From Branchiostoma floridae (Eukaryota > Chordata > Leptocardii > Amphioxiformes > Branchiostomatidae), in NCBI RefSeq assembly GCF_000003815.2, contig NC_049980.1:29698768-29762767 (forward strand): a DNA stretch of 64,000 nucleotides, written 5' to 3'. The translations under genes were made by a program, and so were the position numbers. The notes beneath the pieces are model-generated. The model had not been told where the DNA came from and did not search any database. It saw only the letters and a list, made by a program, of their open reading frames with translations. Positions 19,201 to 29,480 of the stretch are shown in pieces; the stretch's first letter is position 1, and the number at the start of each line of letters is the position of its first letter.

Positions 19201-21161
19201 TCACACGTTTTAGCGCTTGCAGGTGGAAGAAAATAACAAGAGTGAAGTAAAGTAAAGTTAATAGTCATTTCTACCAAGTTTCACAGTCAATTGCACAGGT
19301 GCATTTTAAAACACCAGTGTACATCTAAAACTCCACCAAACAGATTTCTTTGTAGTGAAATGGACCATTGGTATGAGTCATACTGAATCAGGTCCAGGTT
19401 CAGGTCCGGACCTGGACCTGATCCGTTGACCTGAACCAGACCTGGACCTGAATTTTCTGTACTGGTACCCACCCCTAGCATAAATGTTTCACAATTATAA
19501 AAGTTCTGACTTCTGAGTAACTTAATTCTTTCACTTGTTATTGTAGGTGTAAAAACATCATCAGAGACAGAACGCTTGTTCGAGTGTAAGTTACAAGACT
19601 ACGTTGAGATGATGGACGATCGGTCCAAGATGTACGCAGAGGAGGAGAGGATGCTGAGGGCAGTGGTGGAGGAGGAGCAGGAGGAGGAGAGGGAGAGGTA
19701 CAGACAGGTGAGTGGATGTAGGACAGGTGTGTTAGAGGAGAGGGAGAGGTACAGACAGGTGAGTGGATGTAGGACAGGTGTGTTAGAGGAGAGGGAGAGG
19801 AACAGACAGGTGAGTGGATGTAGGACAGGTGTGTTAGAGGAGAGGGAGAGGTACAGACAGGTGAGTGGATGTAGGACAGGTGTGTTAGAGGAGAGGGAGA
19901 GGTACAGACAGGTGAGTGGATGTAGGACAGGTGTGTTAGAGGAGAGGGAGAGGTACAGACAGGTGAGTGAATGTAGAACAGGTGTGTTTAGCCAGAGATA
20001 CAGACAGGTGAATGAACATAGGACAGATGTGGGGATGTAAGGTGTGGAACCTGGGACAGTTGTCGGCAGGTGAGATGAATCAGGGACAGGTGTGTTTATT
20101 TAATTAGTGGAAACATGAGAAGAATGATGCATGCAGGTGAGAATGAAGTGGGTAAAAGCAATGAAATAGGTACAAACAAAATAGCAACAATTGTATGGTT
20201 TCATATGGCATACAATGTGGAGATGTGCTAGGGATAAGTGAGTTGTGACATGTACTCAGTAACCTTTGTCTTTATTCAAACAAAAAGGCCAGGAAAAAGA
20301 AAGAGGACAGAGAAGCCAGGAAGAAGGAAGCAAGACAGTTGGAAATGCTGTTTGGACCTGCAGGTTAGTTTCTTCAACATGAGTTGTGGACAATCAATTT
20401 CATTTGTCAAAGTTTTAAAGAAGAAGTCATCACAGAAAGACATGACATGTCAATGATGCTTGTATTTTTATTGATTGTTCTAATGTTTACATGTCCCCAG
20501 ATCCCCTGGACACATCTGACCCCCTGCTACTGTACAGGCAGTACTATGAGCAGGGTGGTAACAGTGTACAATCCCTCATACATATCAGGTTAGTAGCTAG
20601 CATTGTTCTAGTTTCCCTGGTATGGAACCCTTACACATTGTGCAGTTTCAAAATAAAATTGCTTCTGAGCATAAGTTCATCTGCCTAAGTCTAAGCCTAA
20701 GCCTAAGTCACACATCGGCCCCTGTCTCAACCTTCCCTCAACCGAGACGGGCTGGTAGCCTGGTACCGACTGCCAAGCGCCTTTGACACTTCTGGTGCGG
20801 ATGTGTGTCTTAGGCTTTGGGTTATTTCAACTTGATGAGGATCAGAGAACTGATCGAAAGCTTGTTGGTAAGTGCTTTATTTTGTGTACGAATATATGGT
20901 TCTTAAAATTGATTTAGTTTTTTTCTGAAAATTCGTTGAAAACTCTTGAAAAACAGTACAAACTTCAGGTCAAGATATACTTTATATAGCAATTTTCATA
21001 GACCCACAATATAGTGTTATTTTTTTTACAGGAGAGAGTGGGATATGTATCTTGTGCCAGATGGCACCATGGGAGCGACGACTGCACCTGCTGGTTGGGT
21101 GGTGCCATCTGAACCCTCCAGCGAGGGGTGGGCAGGATGCCTCAAGGAAAACACAGAGTGA
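15350..21161 (+). CDS. PDCD7: Programmed cell death protein 7 (U11/U12 snRNP 59K)
   Basis: Nine exons join in one frame: 15350-16258, 16595-16735, 17466-17555, 18045-18176, 18860-18998, 19547-19707, 20288-20363, 20501-20588 and 21032-21161, giving 621 aa if the first exon-6 donor is used. The first ~300 residues are low-complexity, rich in P, Q, G and H, as in vertebrate PDCD7. The rest is a charged helical region (EVRQKLAEWRSLLDQLTEQE; LRRLREEAYRRRQEEQQR-like; RSLGKLRKLRKEANERK). The C-terminus, REWDMYLVPDGTM...AGWVVPSEP..GW, matches the conserved PDCD7 tail WDQYLVP...PQGWVLPPLPS..W. The human protein is part of the U11/U12 di-snRNP that recognises minor introns. No intron here has a U12-type ATATCCTT donor. 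The start is the ATG, not the GTG 6 nt upstream. Confidence 0.93.
16595..16735 (+). CDS. PDCD7: PDCD7 exon 2
   Basis: 47 codons, LPEVRQKLAEWRSLLDQLTE...METAAIIK; acceptor CTGTCTGTGCAG, donor GTATGT, phase 0. Confidence 0.92.
17466..17555 (+). CDS. PDCD7: PDCD7 exon 3
   Basis: 30 codons, DKLTKVESLFGDEQLLTQLE...KKR; acceptor TTTTATCTAG, donor GTAAGT, phase 0. Confidence 0.91.
18045..18176 (+). CDS. PDCD7: PDCD7 exon 4
   Basis: 44 codons, ARMRRLREEAYRRRQEEQQR...LQKDLDAKR; acceptor AAACAG, donor GTGGGT, phase 0. Strongly basic/acidic helix. Confidence 0.92.
18860..18998 (+). CDS. PDCD7: PDCD7 exon 5
   Basis: 139 nt, EAELKKEVDDTLSEVRRKQS...KLRKLRKEANERK; donor GTACTG (weak), 1 nt carried to exon 6. 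Confidence 0.91.
19092..19477. mobile_element. hAT-like MITE, copy A (PDCD7 intron 5)
   Basis: Starts TAGGGCTGGGTAC and ends GTACCCACCCCTA. Flanked by GCATAGAT/GCATAAAT, an 8-bp target repeat with one mismatch. Near the right end is the palindrome CAGGTCCGGACCTG. Copy B is at 47329-47708. Confidence 0.8.
19547..19707 (+). CDS. PDCD7: PDCD7 exon 6 (shortest form)
   Basis: 161 nt, GVKTSSETERLFECKLQDYV...EEERERYRQ; acceptor TTATTGTAG, donor CAG|GTGAGT at 19708. The exon end and donor are repeated downstream in a 51-bp array, so longer in-frame forms up to 20007 are possible. Confidence 0.9.
19678..20036 (+). repeat. 51-bp minisatellite spanning the exon-6 splice donor
   Basis: Five near-identical 51-bp units plus a 45-bp variant follow the exon end. 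Each encodes VSGCRTGVLEERERYRQ (with small changes) and each ends CAG|GTGAGT. Donor sites fall at 19708, 19759, 19810, 19861, 19912 and 19963, with a weaker GTGAAT at 20008. The frame stays open to 20040. Confidence 0.95.
20288..20363 (+). CDS. PDCD7: PDCD7 exon 7
   Basis: 76 nt, ARKKKEDREARKKEARQLEM then LFGPA; donor GTTAGT. LFG is also conserved in vertebrate PDCD7. Confidence 0.91.
20501..20588 (+). CDS. PDCD7: PDCD7 exon 8
   Basis: 88 nt, PLDTSDPLLLYRQYYEQGGN then SVQSLIHI; acceptor TCCCCAG, donor GTTAGT. QYYxQxxxSxxxLxxIR is the conserved PDCD7 block before the WDxYLVP tail. Confidence 0.92.
20700..20816. mobile_element. Short inverted-repeat MITE in PDCD7 intron 8
   Basis: 17-bp ends AGCCTAAGTCACACATC and GATGTGTGTCTTAGGCT, one mismatch between arms. 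The left end abuts a short CTAAGC/CTAAGT hexamer run. Confidence 0.7.
21032..21161 (+). CDS. PDCD7: PDCD7 exon 9 (last, coding part)
   Basis: 130 nt ending at TGA 21159-21161; RREWDMYLVPDGTMGATTAP then AGWVVPSEPSSEGWAG. The acceptor is ACAGGAG, a tandem AG pair 3 nt apart; either AG keeps the frame and changes one Arg. Confidence 0.92.
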
Positions 21162-21386
21162 TGGTTGGGCCCAAGGATGGTCCTGGCAAGTCACAGCTGG
21201 CCTGCTGAAGTCGACATGACAAGAATCCTAAAATTTTCCTGTGATTTTGATGTCAAAGAAATAGAAGCGAACTTAAGCTGTAGATGATATTGCAATAAGA
21301 TGATATTACATATAATATTTAATGTACATCAGGCATGGTATCAGGTATTCTATTGCTGTATTAGTCATTTAATTGTTATTGGACAG

Positions 21387-21392
21387 AATAAA
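21387..21392 (+). terminator. PDCD7 poly(A) signal
   Basis: AATAAA, 226 bp after the PDCD7 stop and in the right orientation. Confidence 0.75.
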
Positions 21393-21399
21393 GTTGAAT

Positions 21400-23330
21400 T
21401 AATCTGTGTTCACCATACTAAGTGGTGAACCACAGGCAAACAAAAGTGTCACAGTTAATTTTTTTGAATAGAGAAAGGAAATCTTTGTTTCAGGGGGTCC
21501 ATATTTCTATTGGATATTCTGTGATACCCTCACACAAAAGTGAAATAGTGGCCTGTTGTAAACAATGGCTAGGAGGGACAAAATTACTCTTCAAGCAGAG
21601 GTTGGTGGGGATAATTGTGACTTTATTAGTACATGTATATACCCTATTTTTTGAGTGCGAACAGAAAATGGGGCATGTCACAATCACCCCCAACACCCCC
21701 ACCACCCACACACACAACCTCTGCTTGGAAATTAGGTTGGGCAGGATGCACCATTATGCGTTAAAAACTTTTTATTATATGATCACTTGTATCACTGTCA
21801 ATCCCACCCTTCCTGCTAAAATTGAAATTAGCCAACAATATCATTGCCATAGGCTGGAGTCTAAGCTGAGCTCTAGATGCCATACATGTCACTGGGCTAG
21901 TTTTAGATCAATTTGCTTCATATGTTTTCAATTACATTATGCAGTAGCCTGTGTCCCATCCTAGCTACTGTTTTGGGTGCTCCTATACTCCCTCTTCATA
22001 AACTTTTATGAATCCCAGTAAACTATTTCGGATGGTACCCAGGCTATGGTACTGTCAGTTTCAGGTCTTTTCGAATACTCGTAAAGTTTACATTGTTATG
22101 CATACTTTGACGACTTCTACCTTGAAAAAAGATCACCATAAGTTGGTCTACAAATTTATCTATACGTTTCAGCAGTGGTCATACATCAGTCGTCTTCCTG
22201 GAGGAAATTTGGTTTTTCATGGCACGTGCGTTTATTGCCATGGTCGCCAGAAGGCGTAGCTATGTGGCGTTCTCTGCGCCGGGTTTTCTACCCTGCAGTT
22301 CAAGGACGACCTGCAAGATGATGTTGTTGCACCAAAATAGCAAACCATATCGGTAAATTTCATATGCGTAGTAGCTGGAGTTTCGCAATCACAGCGAGGC
22401 CTTGAGCCACATAAACAAACCCCTAACTAATCTACTGCTAAAAGCTCCCCGCCTTCTGCATCGCTGGTTTGCACTTGAAAATATGTCTCTAAAGGAAACA
22501 CTTCGTGCTATTCCGAGTCCCTTTCTTCTTAAGCATTATTTGTATTTCTTACCTCCACTGCTAACTGCTCTTTAACTCTGTTTGTAAACATGCTAGAATC
22601 TAAGTCGTATTGACCTAAGGGCTGGGCGTGCATTTCCATTTCGCTGCCACGTTTGGACATTCGCCAGCATATGGCCTTCGCGAGGATGCCTTTAAGCCAT
22701 CAATGTCATTTCTTGTCTTCGTTGTTTGACGTCTTGTTTTCTGGGCGGCTGGTGAGGTGAGGTGGTAGCGCTATTGCGCAACTCTATCAAGTCGAACAGG
22801 AACAACTGTACAGGTGTGTTAACGCGTGTGGAGAGATCAAGCTCACGGTGACATGTCCACAGCTGAAATCACCTGCTCTTACAGGTGCTGCCACCTGCCC
22901 TTGACAGGCGCTGAACTCTGATTTGTGAATACCATGACCTTGCCATCCTCCATTCAGCAACTTGCTTCACACCACGCCGTGACCTGCATTTGCACTCAGA
23001 CCTTCGGTTGTGTGTATCAGTCTAAACGTTCTGTAGGTCGCCTTTGCTTTGGCTCGTTTACAGGAGTCCCTGGGTACTCACAGGGGTCATTATCGGCAAA
23101 GGTCGGAACATGTCTCAAGGCGAGGTCACTTCTTCTTTCGGTGCGCAGTTAATCACGTAAAGCCCTGTTCCCTTCCGTTCTTCGGATGTAGGGGAGGGGG
23201 CAGTCTGTCATTTAGTATCATTTATCTTTCTTGTCATCCTCATCACTGTACTTTTGGCAGTTTTTCATGTGTGTTAAGGTCAATTCCTTCTAATCTTTTG
23301 AAATCCTGAGGGGAGTAGTTCTTATTGCAG
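21400..23330. other. Stretch downstream of PDCD7
   Basis: Apart from the MITE at 21585-21734 I see no gene. Open frames here (for example 21422-21964) lack recognisable motifs and run through the MITE. Confidence 0.5.
21585..21734. mobile_element. Foldback MITE with CTCCAAGCAGA-type ends, second interior type
   Basis: Starts TACTCTTCAAGCAGAGGTTG and ends CCTCTGCTTGGAAATTA. The arms continue inward as GGGGATAATTGTGAC versus GTCACAATCACCCCC. The termini match copies at 4575 and 28871, but the interior differs. Confidence 0.7.
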
Positions 23331-23342
23331 ATGACACACAAA

Positions 23343-23391
23343 CTCTCTCTATATATCTCTCTGTCTCTTTCTCTTTATCTCTCTCTATCCC
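23343..23391. repeat. TC-rich microsatellite
   Basis: Imperfect (CT)n with TATA interruptions. Confidence 0.85.
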
Positions 23392-23663
23392 TGCTAACTT
23401 TTGAGGTTCTCTTTTCAAGGACAGCATACTTTATGTAGATGGAAACAGAATCGTGGTACTTGTACTTAGGATCAAAGGGTAACCCTCAGTTGGCCATACA
23501 AAACGCCAAGGCTGCCTGGCTATCAGCCCGGATCTGTGTACACACGCGCTGTAAATGGCGGGATCAGGCCGACTCCCGCTGACTCGGCTCCGGAGTCGAG
23601 GAGAGGCACGCGCCCTGGCAAGGAGCCATCCGCCCCGCTGGCGGGGTTTAGGGGACAGGTGGG

Positions 23664-23792
23664 ATGGACGAGCTTTTAATAGACGACCTTCAGAACGAGC
23701 TGACAGACTTTTCAATTAAACCCGTCCGCGAGTGTTGCGCAACACTTTCCCTTTGTCGACGTTCAAGGATGACATCGTTGACTGTGTCCTAA
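23664..23792 (+). CDS. Candidate short first exon or small ORF, unknown
   Basis: ATG in good context (GGGATGG) opens a frame that begins MDELLIDDLQNELTDFSIKP and ends at a TAA (23790-23792), 42 codons. The first 20 residues look like an acidic amphipathic helix. Just upstream (23500-23660) is a locally GC- and CpG-rich stretch such as is found at first exons. If spliced, a donor must lie inside; none is a strong GTRAGT. I do not recognise the protein. Confidence 0.25.
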   Translation: MDELLIDDLQNELTDFSIKPVRECCATLSLCRRSRMTSLTVS

Positions 23793-24984
23793 ATCAGCGC
23801 GTGTACATGTTGACTTTTTCAGTGAACGATCGTCCCTCTCGGCGTGTATTCCTGTCCCCAGATAGTTTGGTGACTGGAATGTCCTCTTCAATTAGCGAAA
23901 ACCAACTGTTTTTCTTGATTTGTAATTGATAGCGCTCACCTTTCCCCAGCCTCTAGCGTCCTGATCTGACCCCGGCGTTCCGATCGTCCCAAAAACTAGA
24001 TCCCGAGACAGGCTGGAGCTCCAGCCAGACTAAAACCGGAAAGTCCACGGCGCGTGCTGAACGAACTTGATATTCTGCTGCCCACCATTGGACAGGTTCG
24101 CCTGGGCATGTGTTTATGTTCCCAGTTACGTAATGCCAAAATAAGAAGGGCCAAACGTCGATCAGTTGGAGTCCCTCTCTAGCGCATATCGTGTATGCAG
24201 CGCACCTGAACAAACTCGCCGAGGAAACTCGAGAAGTGACATGAGAAGAAATTAAACAAAGTGTCTGAAGTCTACCTGACTAGTGTTTCATCATCAGTGA
24301 ACACGTTAGTACTCCATGGCTACAATGTCGAGACCTGCAGGCTTCCGAACTTCGGTAGTACCCCCTTGGCCCCCTTCATATCATTATTCCGACCACAATG
24401 CTGTGTCTGGTCTTTAGCAATGATGTTATACGATATAGGTGTAGACAAGGATTTTGAAATGATAGGAGCGAACTTCACAGTCATATTTCTCCTCCAGTCA
24501 GACCTGGTGAGGCGGATGCAATTGAAAAACGTTATCCACCAATCATCTTTTCAGTCGATTTATTGGTCATGCCTGAATATAACTATGCCTAGAGCTTTCT
24601 TTCCGACTTTTCAGAAATGTTTTCCAGGAGTTATGCGAAATACAAAGAAAATGTTATCGTTGTAGGTCAGTGTGACAGTGATGATTTTCTTTACCTGATC
24701 ATGACCTAGACTTTTGCTGATAAGTGCAAAGAGTACTTGAAACTTACACACTTAACGTTACATAAAAGACATAACATTGACGCTGGTATCAGCCATAAAC
24801 TCATCAAGAGAACCTTGAGAATGGTTCAAGAGTCTAAAACATATGAATCAAAAAGGGAGTCTTAGTCTGTTTCTAGATCTAAAGCACTTCATGGAGAGCA
24901 AAAGACAGGTCGTTATATGTACAGACACAAGGGACCGGTATAATCTTAATTGCATGAGCTATGCTTTGTGGATTTGATTTTATG

Positions 24985-25412
24985 GATGGCATCCTATGGT
25001 AACCCCAAAACTGACGCGAGCGTGCGAATAAAAAAAAGGTTGGTAAAAAAGTTGTTGTTTTTATTGATCGATCAACAAAGTACAGAACAGGACAGAGAGG
25101 TGGACTTAATTATGTATAAATAACCTATGGAATAGACTGCAGGTGCTGATGCGAAGACGTGTGAGGAGGATGCAAAAAAGTTGCCTTCATTATCACATGG
25201 AATGCCAATGTCGATTCCAAAATTGAAGAATAAGATGTGAAATAACAATAATGAGTAATCCATTATTAGATATAGCATACTTTTTGTGTTTAGCTATTTG
25301 TTCAACCTTCCTGACCACTTAGGTATCATATTGAAGGCAACTCTTCTTTTTTTGCCCAACGTTTTTTATCCGCACGCTCGCATCAGTTTTGGGGTTCCCA
25401 GAGGATGTCATC
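24985..25412. mobile_element. DNA transposon fragment with ~65-bp inverted ends
   Basis: Left end ATGGCATCCTATGGTAACCC..., right end GGGTTCCCAGAGGATGTCAT. Arms of about 65 bp with scattered mismatches contain the block GACGCGAGCGTGCGAATAAA and its complement. The interior has no coding signal. Confidence 0.75.
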
Positions 25413-25812
25413 TAGGTTATCAAATCAACATGGCATTTAAAGTATGAAAACGGAGTCTATGTCTCCACCATACATTCATCAAAAACGTCCCCCTGCCCTA
25501 CAAAGTAGCAGGTCATCCTATGCCCGACGATAGGCGCTCTCTTACCGAGCACTACACAGTTATGGGTCTGAAGGTTGCTGGTTTAACGTAATTACTGTTG
25601 TCTGGTCCCGCGTCCATCGGCAACCCTGGTCAGGACGACATGACCCCGCATAGCCTGTGTCAGGGATCGCCCTTCCCTGGTAGCCTTTAGTTCAACCCCT
25701 CATCTAGTGCTGATCGCATCAGGTCTAGTGATAATTTTTCATTTTAATTGCAACGATGCCATGCAAACAAGGCAAGGCGCAACACTAGCGACGTTTCTTT
25801 GCATTGGCCACT

Positions 25813-26145
25813 GCCGATGTTAACCGATGAGCCGCCCTTGGGTGTAACAAACCAGTAATATTGTACAGACGTCGCGGCCACAGGCCTGTATTTTTCAGCT
25901 ACTCACGCCGGAATTTTCCATAAGTGTAGTGGGTTCATTAACGTGCAAGATGTGTGAATCTCCTCAAACACGAGCTATGGGACCTCCATTAAATGCCCTG
26001 TCCGAGGGACGGTCTTATCCAAAACTAGACAACAGTGTGTTAACTGCATTTCCCAAGGGCAAAAGATCGGTAGAGTATCGAAGGATTCGAACCCACAACC
26101 TCTGGGCCATGGGCCAAAAGCCCCCGCCGCTACGCCACACCATGT
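25813..26145 (-). mobile_element. tRNA-derived SINE, near full length
   Basis: On the minus strand: A-box GTGTGGCGTAGCGG, B-box GGGTTCGAATCC, then body blocks CCCTTGGGAAATGCAGTTAA, AAATGGAGGTCCCA and GCACGTTAATGAACCCACTA. The same order of blocks is seen in the plus-strand copy at 35085-35480. Confidence 0.75.
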
Positions 26146-26282
26146 GGTTAAGACTGGTTAAGCCGGCTCAAGACCACCCTCACACACAGGGTCGACTCTA
26201 TTCCTTCCGATATCACAGGCATTGCCGCGAGAGTCTGCCCTATGTATGTTGGAGGGTGATTAAGACCGGACTGTAAAGTGTA

Positions 26283-26395
26283 AGCTATGATGCACTGACG
26301 CCGAAATGGACGCCAACTCTGTTTTATACGTTTGGTGGGATTTTTAACACGATCGAAGTGTGGCTCTCTTCAAACACTTGCCGCCTATATGACGT
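26283..26395 (-). repeat. SINE body fragment
   Basis: TTTGGTGGGATTTTTAACAC followed by GATCGAAGTGTGGCT matches, in the same strand sense, the remnant at 2990-3045. Strongly diverged. Confidence 0.5.
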
Positions 26396-26599
26396 TCACA
26401 GCTACCGATGCCCTTTACTGTGATGCTACAATTAGAGTGACGTGTCAACATCAAACCTTAGTCCCGCTTTTCACATGACGTACGGCAGATCTACTGAGTA
26501 ATAGCTTTGCCAGACCCCCAATCGTTAACGTAATTGAACGAACGCCGCGGGTCCGGACTGTGTCACAGCTTTATGATGATGTACATTTCACCATTCTTA

Positions 26600-27150
26600 C
26601 ATATTGACCTGTCTTTTCCTGGTGCTGAATGAAAACCATACGCAGTACCACTATACCTGTCCCTGTTGCTGAATAATAGTCATACGCAGTACTGTTACAC
26701 CTGTCCCTCCATGGCAAACTTGTATGGTAGCCTTTGATACATAGTACCATGGTACCTGTCCCTGGCGCTGAATAATAGTCATACGCAGCACCGTGGTACC
26801 GGCTCTGATGCTGAATAATAACCATACATAATGCCGTGGTACCTGTCCCTGGTGCTGAATAATAGCCATACGTAGTACCGTGGTACCTGTCCACGGTGCT
26901 GAATAATAACCATAGGTAGTACTGTGGTACCTGTCCCTGAATAATAACCAAACGTAGTACCGTGGTACCTGTCCTGGTGCTGAATGATAACTATAACGTT
27001 ACGTAGTGCCGTGGTGCCTGTCCCCGGTTGTGAAGGATGGTTATATATGCATAGTGACATGGTATCTGTCCCTGGTGCTGAAGAATAGCCATATATAGTA
27101 CCATTGCACTTGTCTCTTGTACTGAATGATAGTCATTCATGCATAGTACC
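26600..27150. repeat. Minisatellite, about 44-bp unit, ~11 copies
   Basis: Unit of the form ACCGTGGTACCTGTCCCTGG-TGCTGAATAATAGCCATACG-TAGT, with copies diverging in length and sequence. Minus-strand open frames over it (YYVWLLFSTRDRYHGTT-like) are by-products of the repeat. Confidence 0.85.
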
Positions 27151-28870
27151 GTGGAGCTGAATGGCACTCAACGTGCAACCAAAAAATGACCCAGTGTTTG
27201 GTACAGCACTTTACTGACTCTTGGGCGAGGTTAGAATGCACAATCACTTTTCTCAAGTCTTCTACGGTGAATGACCGCGATTGAACTATACCCATCGGTA
27301 TCCTTATGAATGAAATGTTGTGAGACTCAGACTGACATCTTGGGCGAGACAATCTGTCTCCAGTAGTCAGTGTAGATATATGAATGAAATCACGAGGTCA
27401 CTACCCCGTTTCTCTGTTAAATATAAAAGTCACGAAATGTTTATTCTAGCTATACGGTTACGGGGTAATTTTGATTGAATCACAAAGTACTTTTGATCCT
27501 CACCTACTTTATTAACTGAATATCTCATCGGCATTTTTCTTTACCACCTTTTAGCGCAACTACAATTTCTGAGGATCGGATCTTGGCAGAATTGACGACG
27601 CAATGATCTAATTTTTTCATATTAAAACGGTTGGGCAAGGTCTTAGTTAGTACAAATGCGCGAAGACAGATTTAGATCTATTAATATGGACTGTTTGGAA
27701 GCTTATATTTCATGCTGCTGCTATTTAGGTTGTACTTGTGTTTTGTTGCAAACAGTGTTAATGTTTGAAACGTGTTCTGTGCCGAATTAACGATATCTGC
27801 GCAGCACGACACCAACTATATATAGAGATCTGCCTGTGTCCTACGCGTACGCGCTTGATGTCTTGTCGCAACCAAACAAACTCAAATAAACCGTACGTAC
27901 ATGCGCAGTTCTGTAATACGCACATGTGTGCGATGTAACTAGGTCGGTGACTTTTCGTACGTAGGTAGAAAACGTACTATTCTGTGCAGTCAGCCTGTGT
28001 GTCGTGAGGTTTGGTTTCCGGATATGTCCCGGAAATCGGGAAGGGTTACTGGAGGGCGGCTGCAGTTCGCTGGAGTTTGCGTTCGGTCAGCGCGTTGCTT
28101 CCCACCATCCCTGTCACACAGCGGGATGAGGAGTGATACCCTTGAAGGGAAGATAACGGGATATCCGTGCAGGCGGGAATGATGGTAATTGCGCAGGGAT
28201 GTAACGTTAGTAAGGGTAACAAGAGTTTATGGTGGTTGCGCCCGGAAGATCTATGAGTCGGTGATGCGAGGAAGAGAGGTAGAAGCAAGTGAAGGAATAT
28301 CTGACAAAAAAAGAGGGTAAATGTGGCTACCCCACTAGTATCACTTATACAATTACAAGTTCACAAGGCAACCACGGGACATCTCTTCCCATTTCGGTAT
28401 TGCCTTGTCATGTGGCCCATCTTCAGAGGAGAGTGACATTTCTTTGATTTTGTCAATTTGTAAATCCGGCGAAAATATATAGACGCGCGCGCACATCTCA
28501 TCCATCGAATTTACTTGCTGTGGCCTGGCACTTGTTGATTCTGTCAAAGGACACGGAAAGCTGAGAAGAGCAATAAAGAAAATTGATGGCAGGTAGTAGA
28601 ATAGATGGATGTCTATCCTTACGCAGCTGATAGTACTCAAAACAATTGGGTCAAGGACTTCACGAAAATGTCACGCTGTAGTCTTTCAACGTGGATCCGT
28701 TTTGAATGTACCAGTAGTAGTTGGGAGTTATGTTGAGTTCTCCTTTGTCCTGCTGGCGATGCTTTTCTTTACCAATATAGCCTTAATTCCTGTGCTAACT
28801 GTTTTATAAAATGATCAACCTCTCCCTCGCTGTTGCTACAGAGTTATTTCTGCATTCAGTGCGTATATCG
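27151..28870. other. No gene recognised
   Basis: Mixed-composition DNA. A small frame at 27997-28182 lies in a locally GC-richer patch, but has no motif I know. Confidence 0.45.
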
Positions 28871-29034
28871 TACTCTCAAAGCAGAGATTAGGCTCCTGCT
28901 GTTTTTAACGCTTTTTAAGTCGTTTTTATCGGGCTTTCTATTTTGTATTGTATCTTGCTGTGTGAAAACCTAATGTTTTAAAGGACTAAAAAAGCGTTAA
29001 AAACAGCCGGAGCCTAACCTCTGCTTGGAGAGTA
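28871..29034. mobile_element. Foldback MITE, TA-flanked (CTCCAAGCAGA-type ends), copy 2
   Basis: Starts TACTCTCAAAGCAGAGATTA, ends CTAACCTCTGCTTGGAGAGTA. Shares the interior (GTTTTTATCGGGCTTTCTAT TTTGTA) with the copy at 4575-4745. TA at both ends fits a TA target duplication. Confidence 0.82.
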
Positions 29035-29424
29035 GGTATATTGGTGGTATGACGTGTTCATGTAATTAGAAGAAATATACACTCTGTAAGGAACGCGTAT
29101 ATACACTCCTCCGCTTACAGGTACCATGTATGTATATCTCGAGTACTTGGTCTTCTTTTGTATGCGTGCTGACCTCTCTCCGTGTAGGGCAGGGTTTTGT
29201 GCCTACGTGCACAATGTGCCGCACGATGTTCAGTAGGTATACCTTTCACTCACTGTAAGATGTTCAAATTCAACATTGCCTACGTGCGGTCGAGAATAGA
29301 ACTACGCAATGCGGTTTATGTAGGTGTATACAGCAAATTTAGACTTGAACCTCGTGACATCAGTGATATTCCAGGATGGACTCAATGTACGATACCAAAG
29401 AAAGAACATTTGCCTACACGTTAT

Positions 29425-29480
29425 CTGTATCTGTATAGCCTGTATAACGTCTTTCGGCGCAACAAACCAGCTTCGCAGGC
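29425..29480 (+). repeat. SINE-type tail segment
   Basis: TCTGTATAGCCTGTATAACG then CTTTCGGCGCAACAAACCAG resembles 8608-8660. Confidence 0.5.

Noticed and set aside
19576-20040. A separate 154-residue repeat protein
   Set aside because: It is PDCD7 exon 6 read on into the splice-donor minisatellite.
17466-21161. A U12-type (minor) intron in PDCD7
   Set aside because: All eight donors are GTRNGT-like; none has the ATATCCTT core or a matching branch motif.
24261-24665. 134-residue plus-strand open frame
   Set aside because: No motif, composition like random AT-rich DNA, no splice signals.
26571-27060. Overlapping minus-strand frames with repeated tyrosine-rich peptides
   Set aside because: They read the 44-bp minisatellite.
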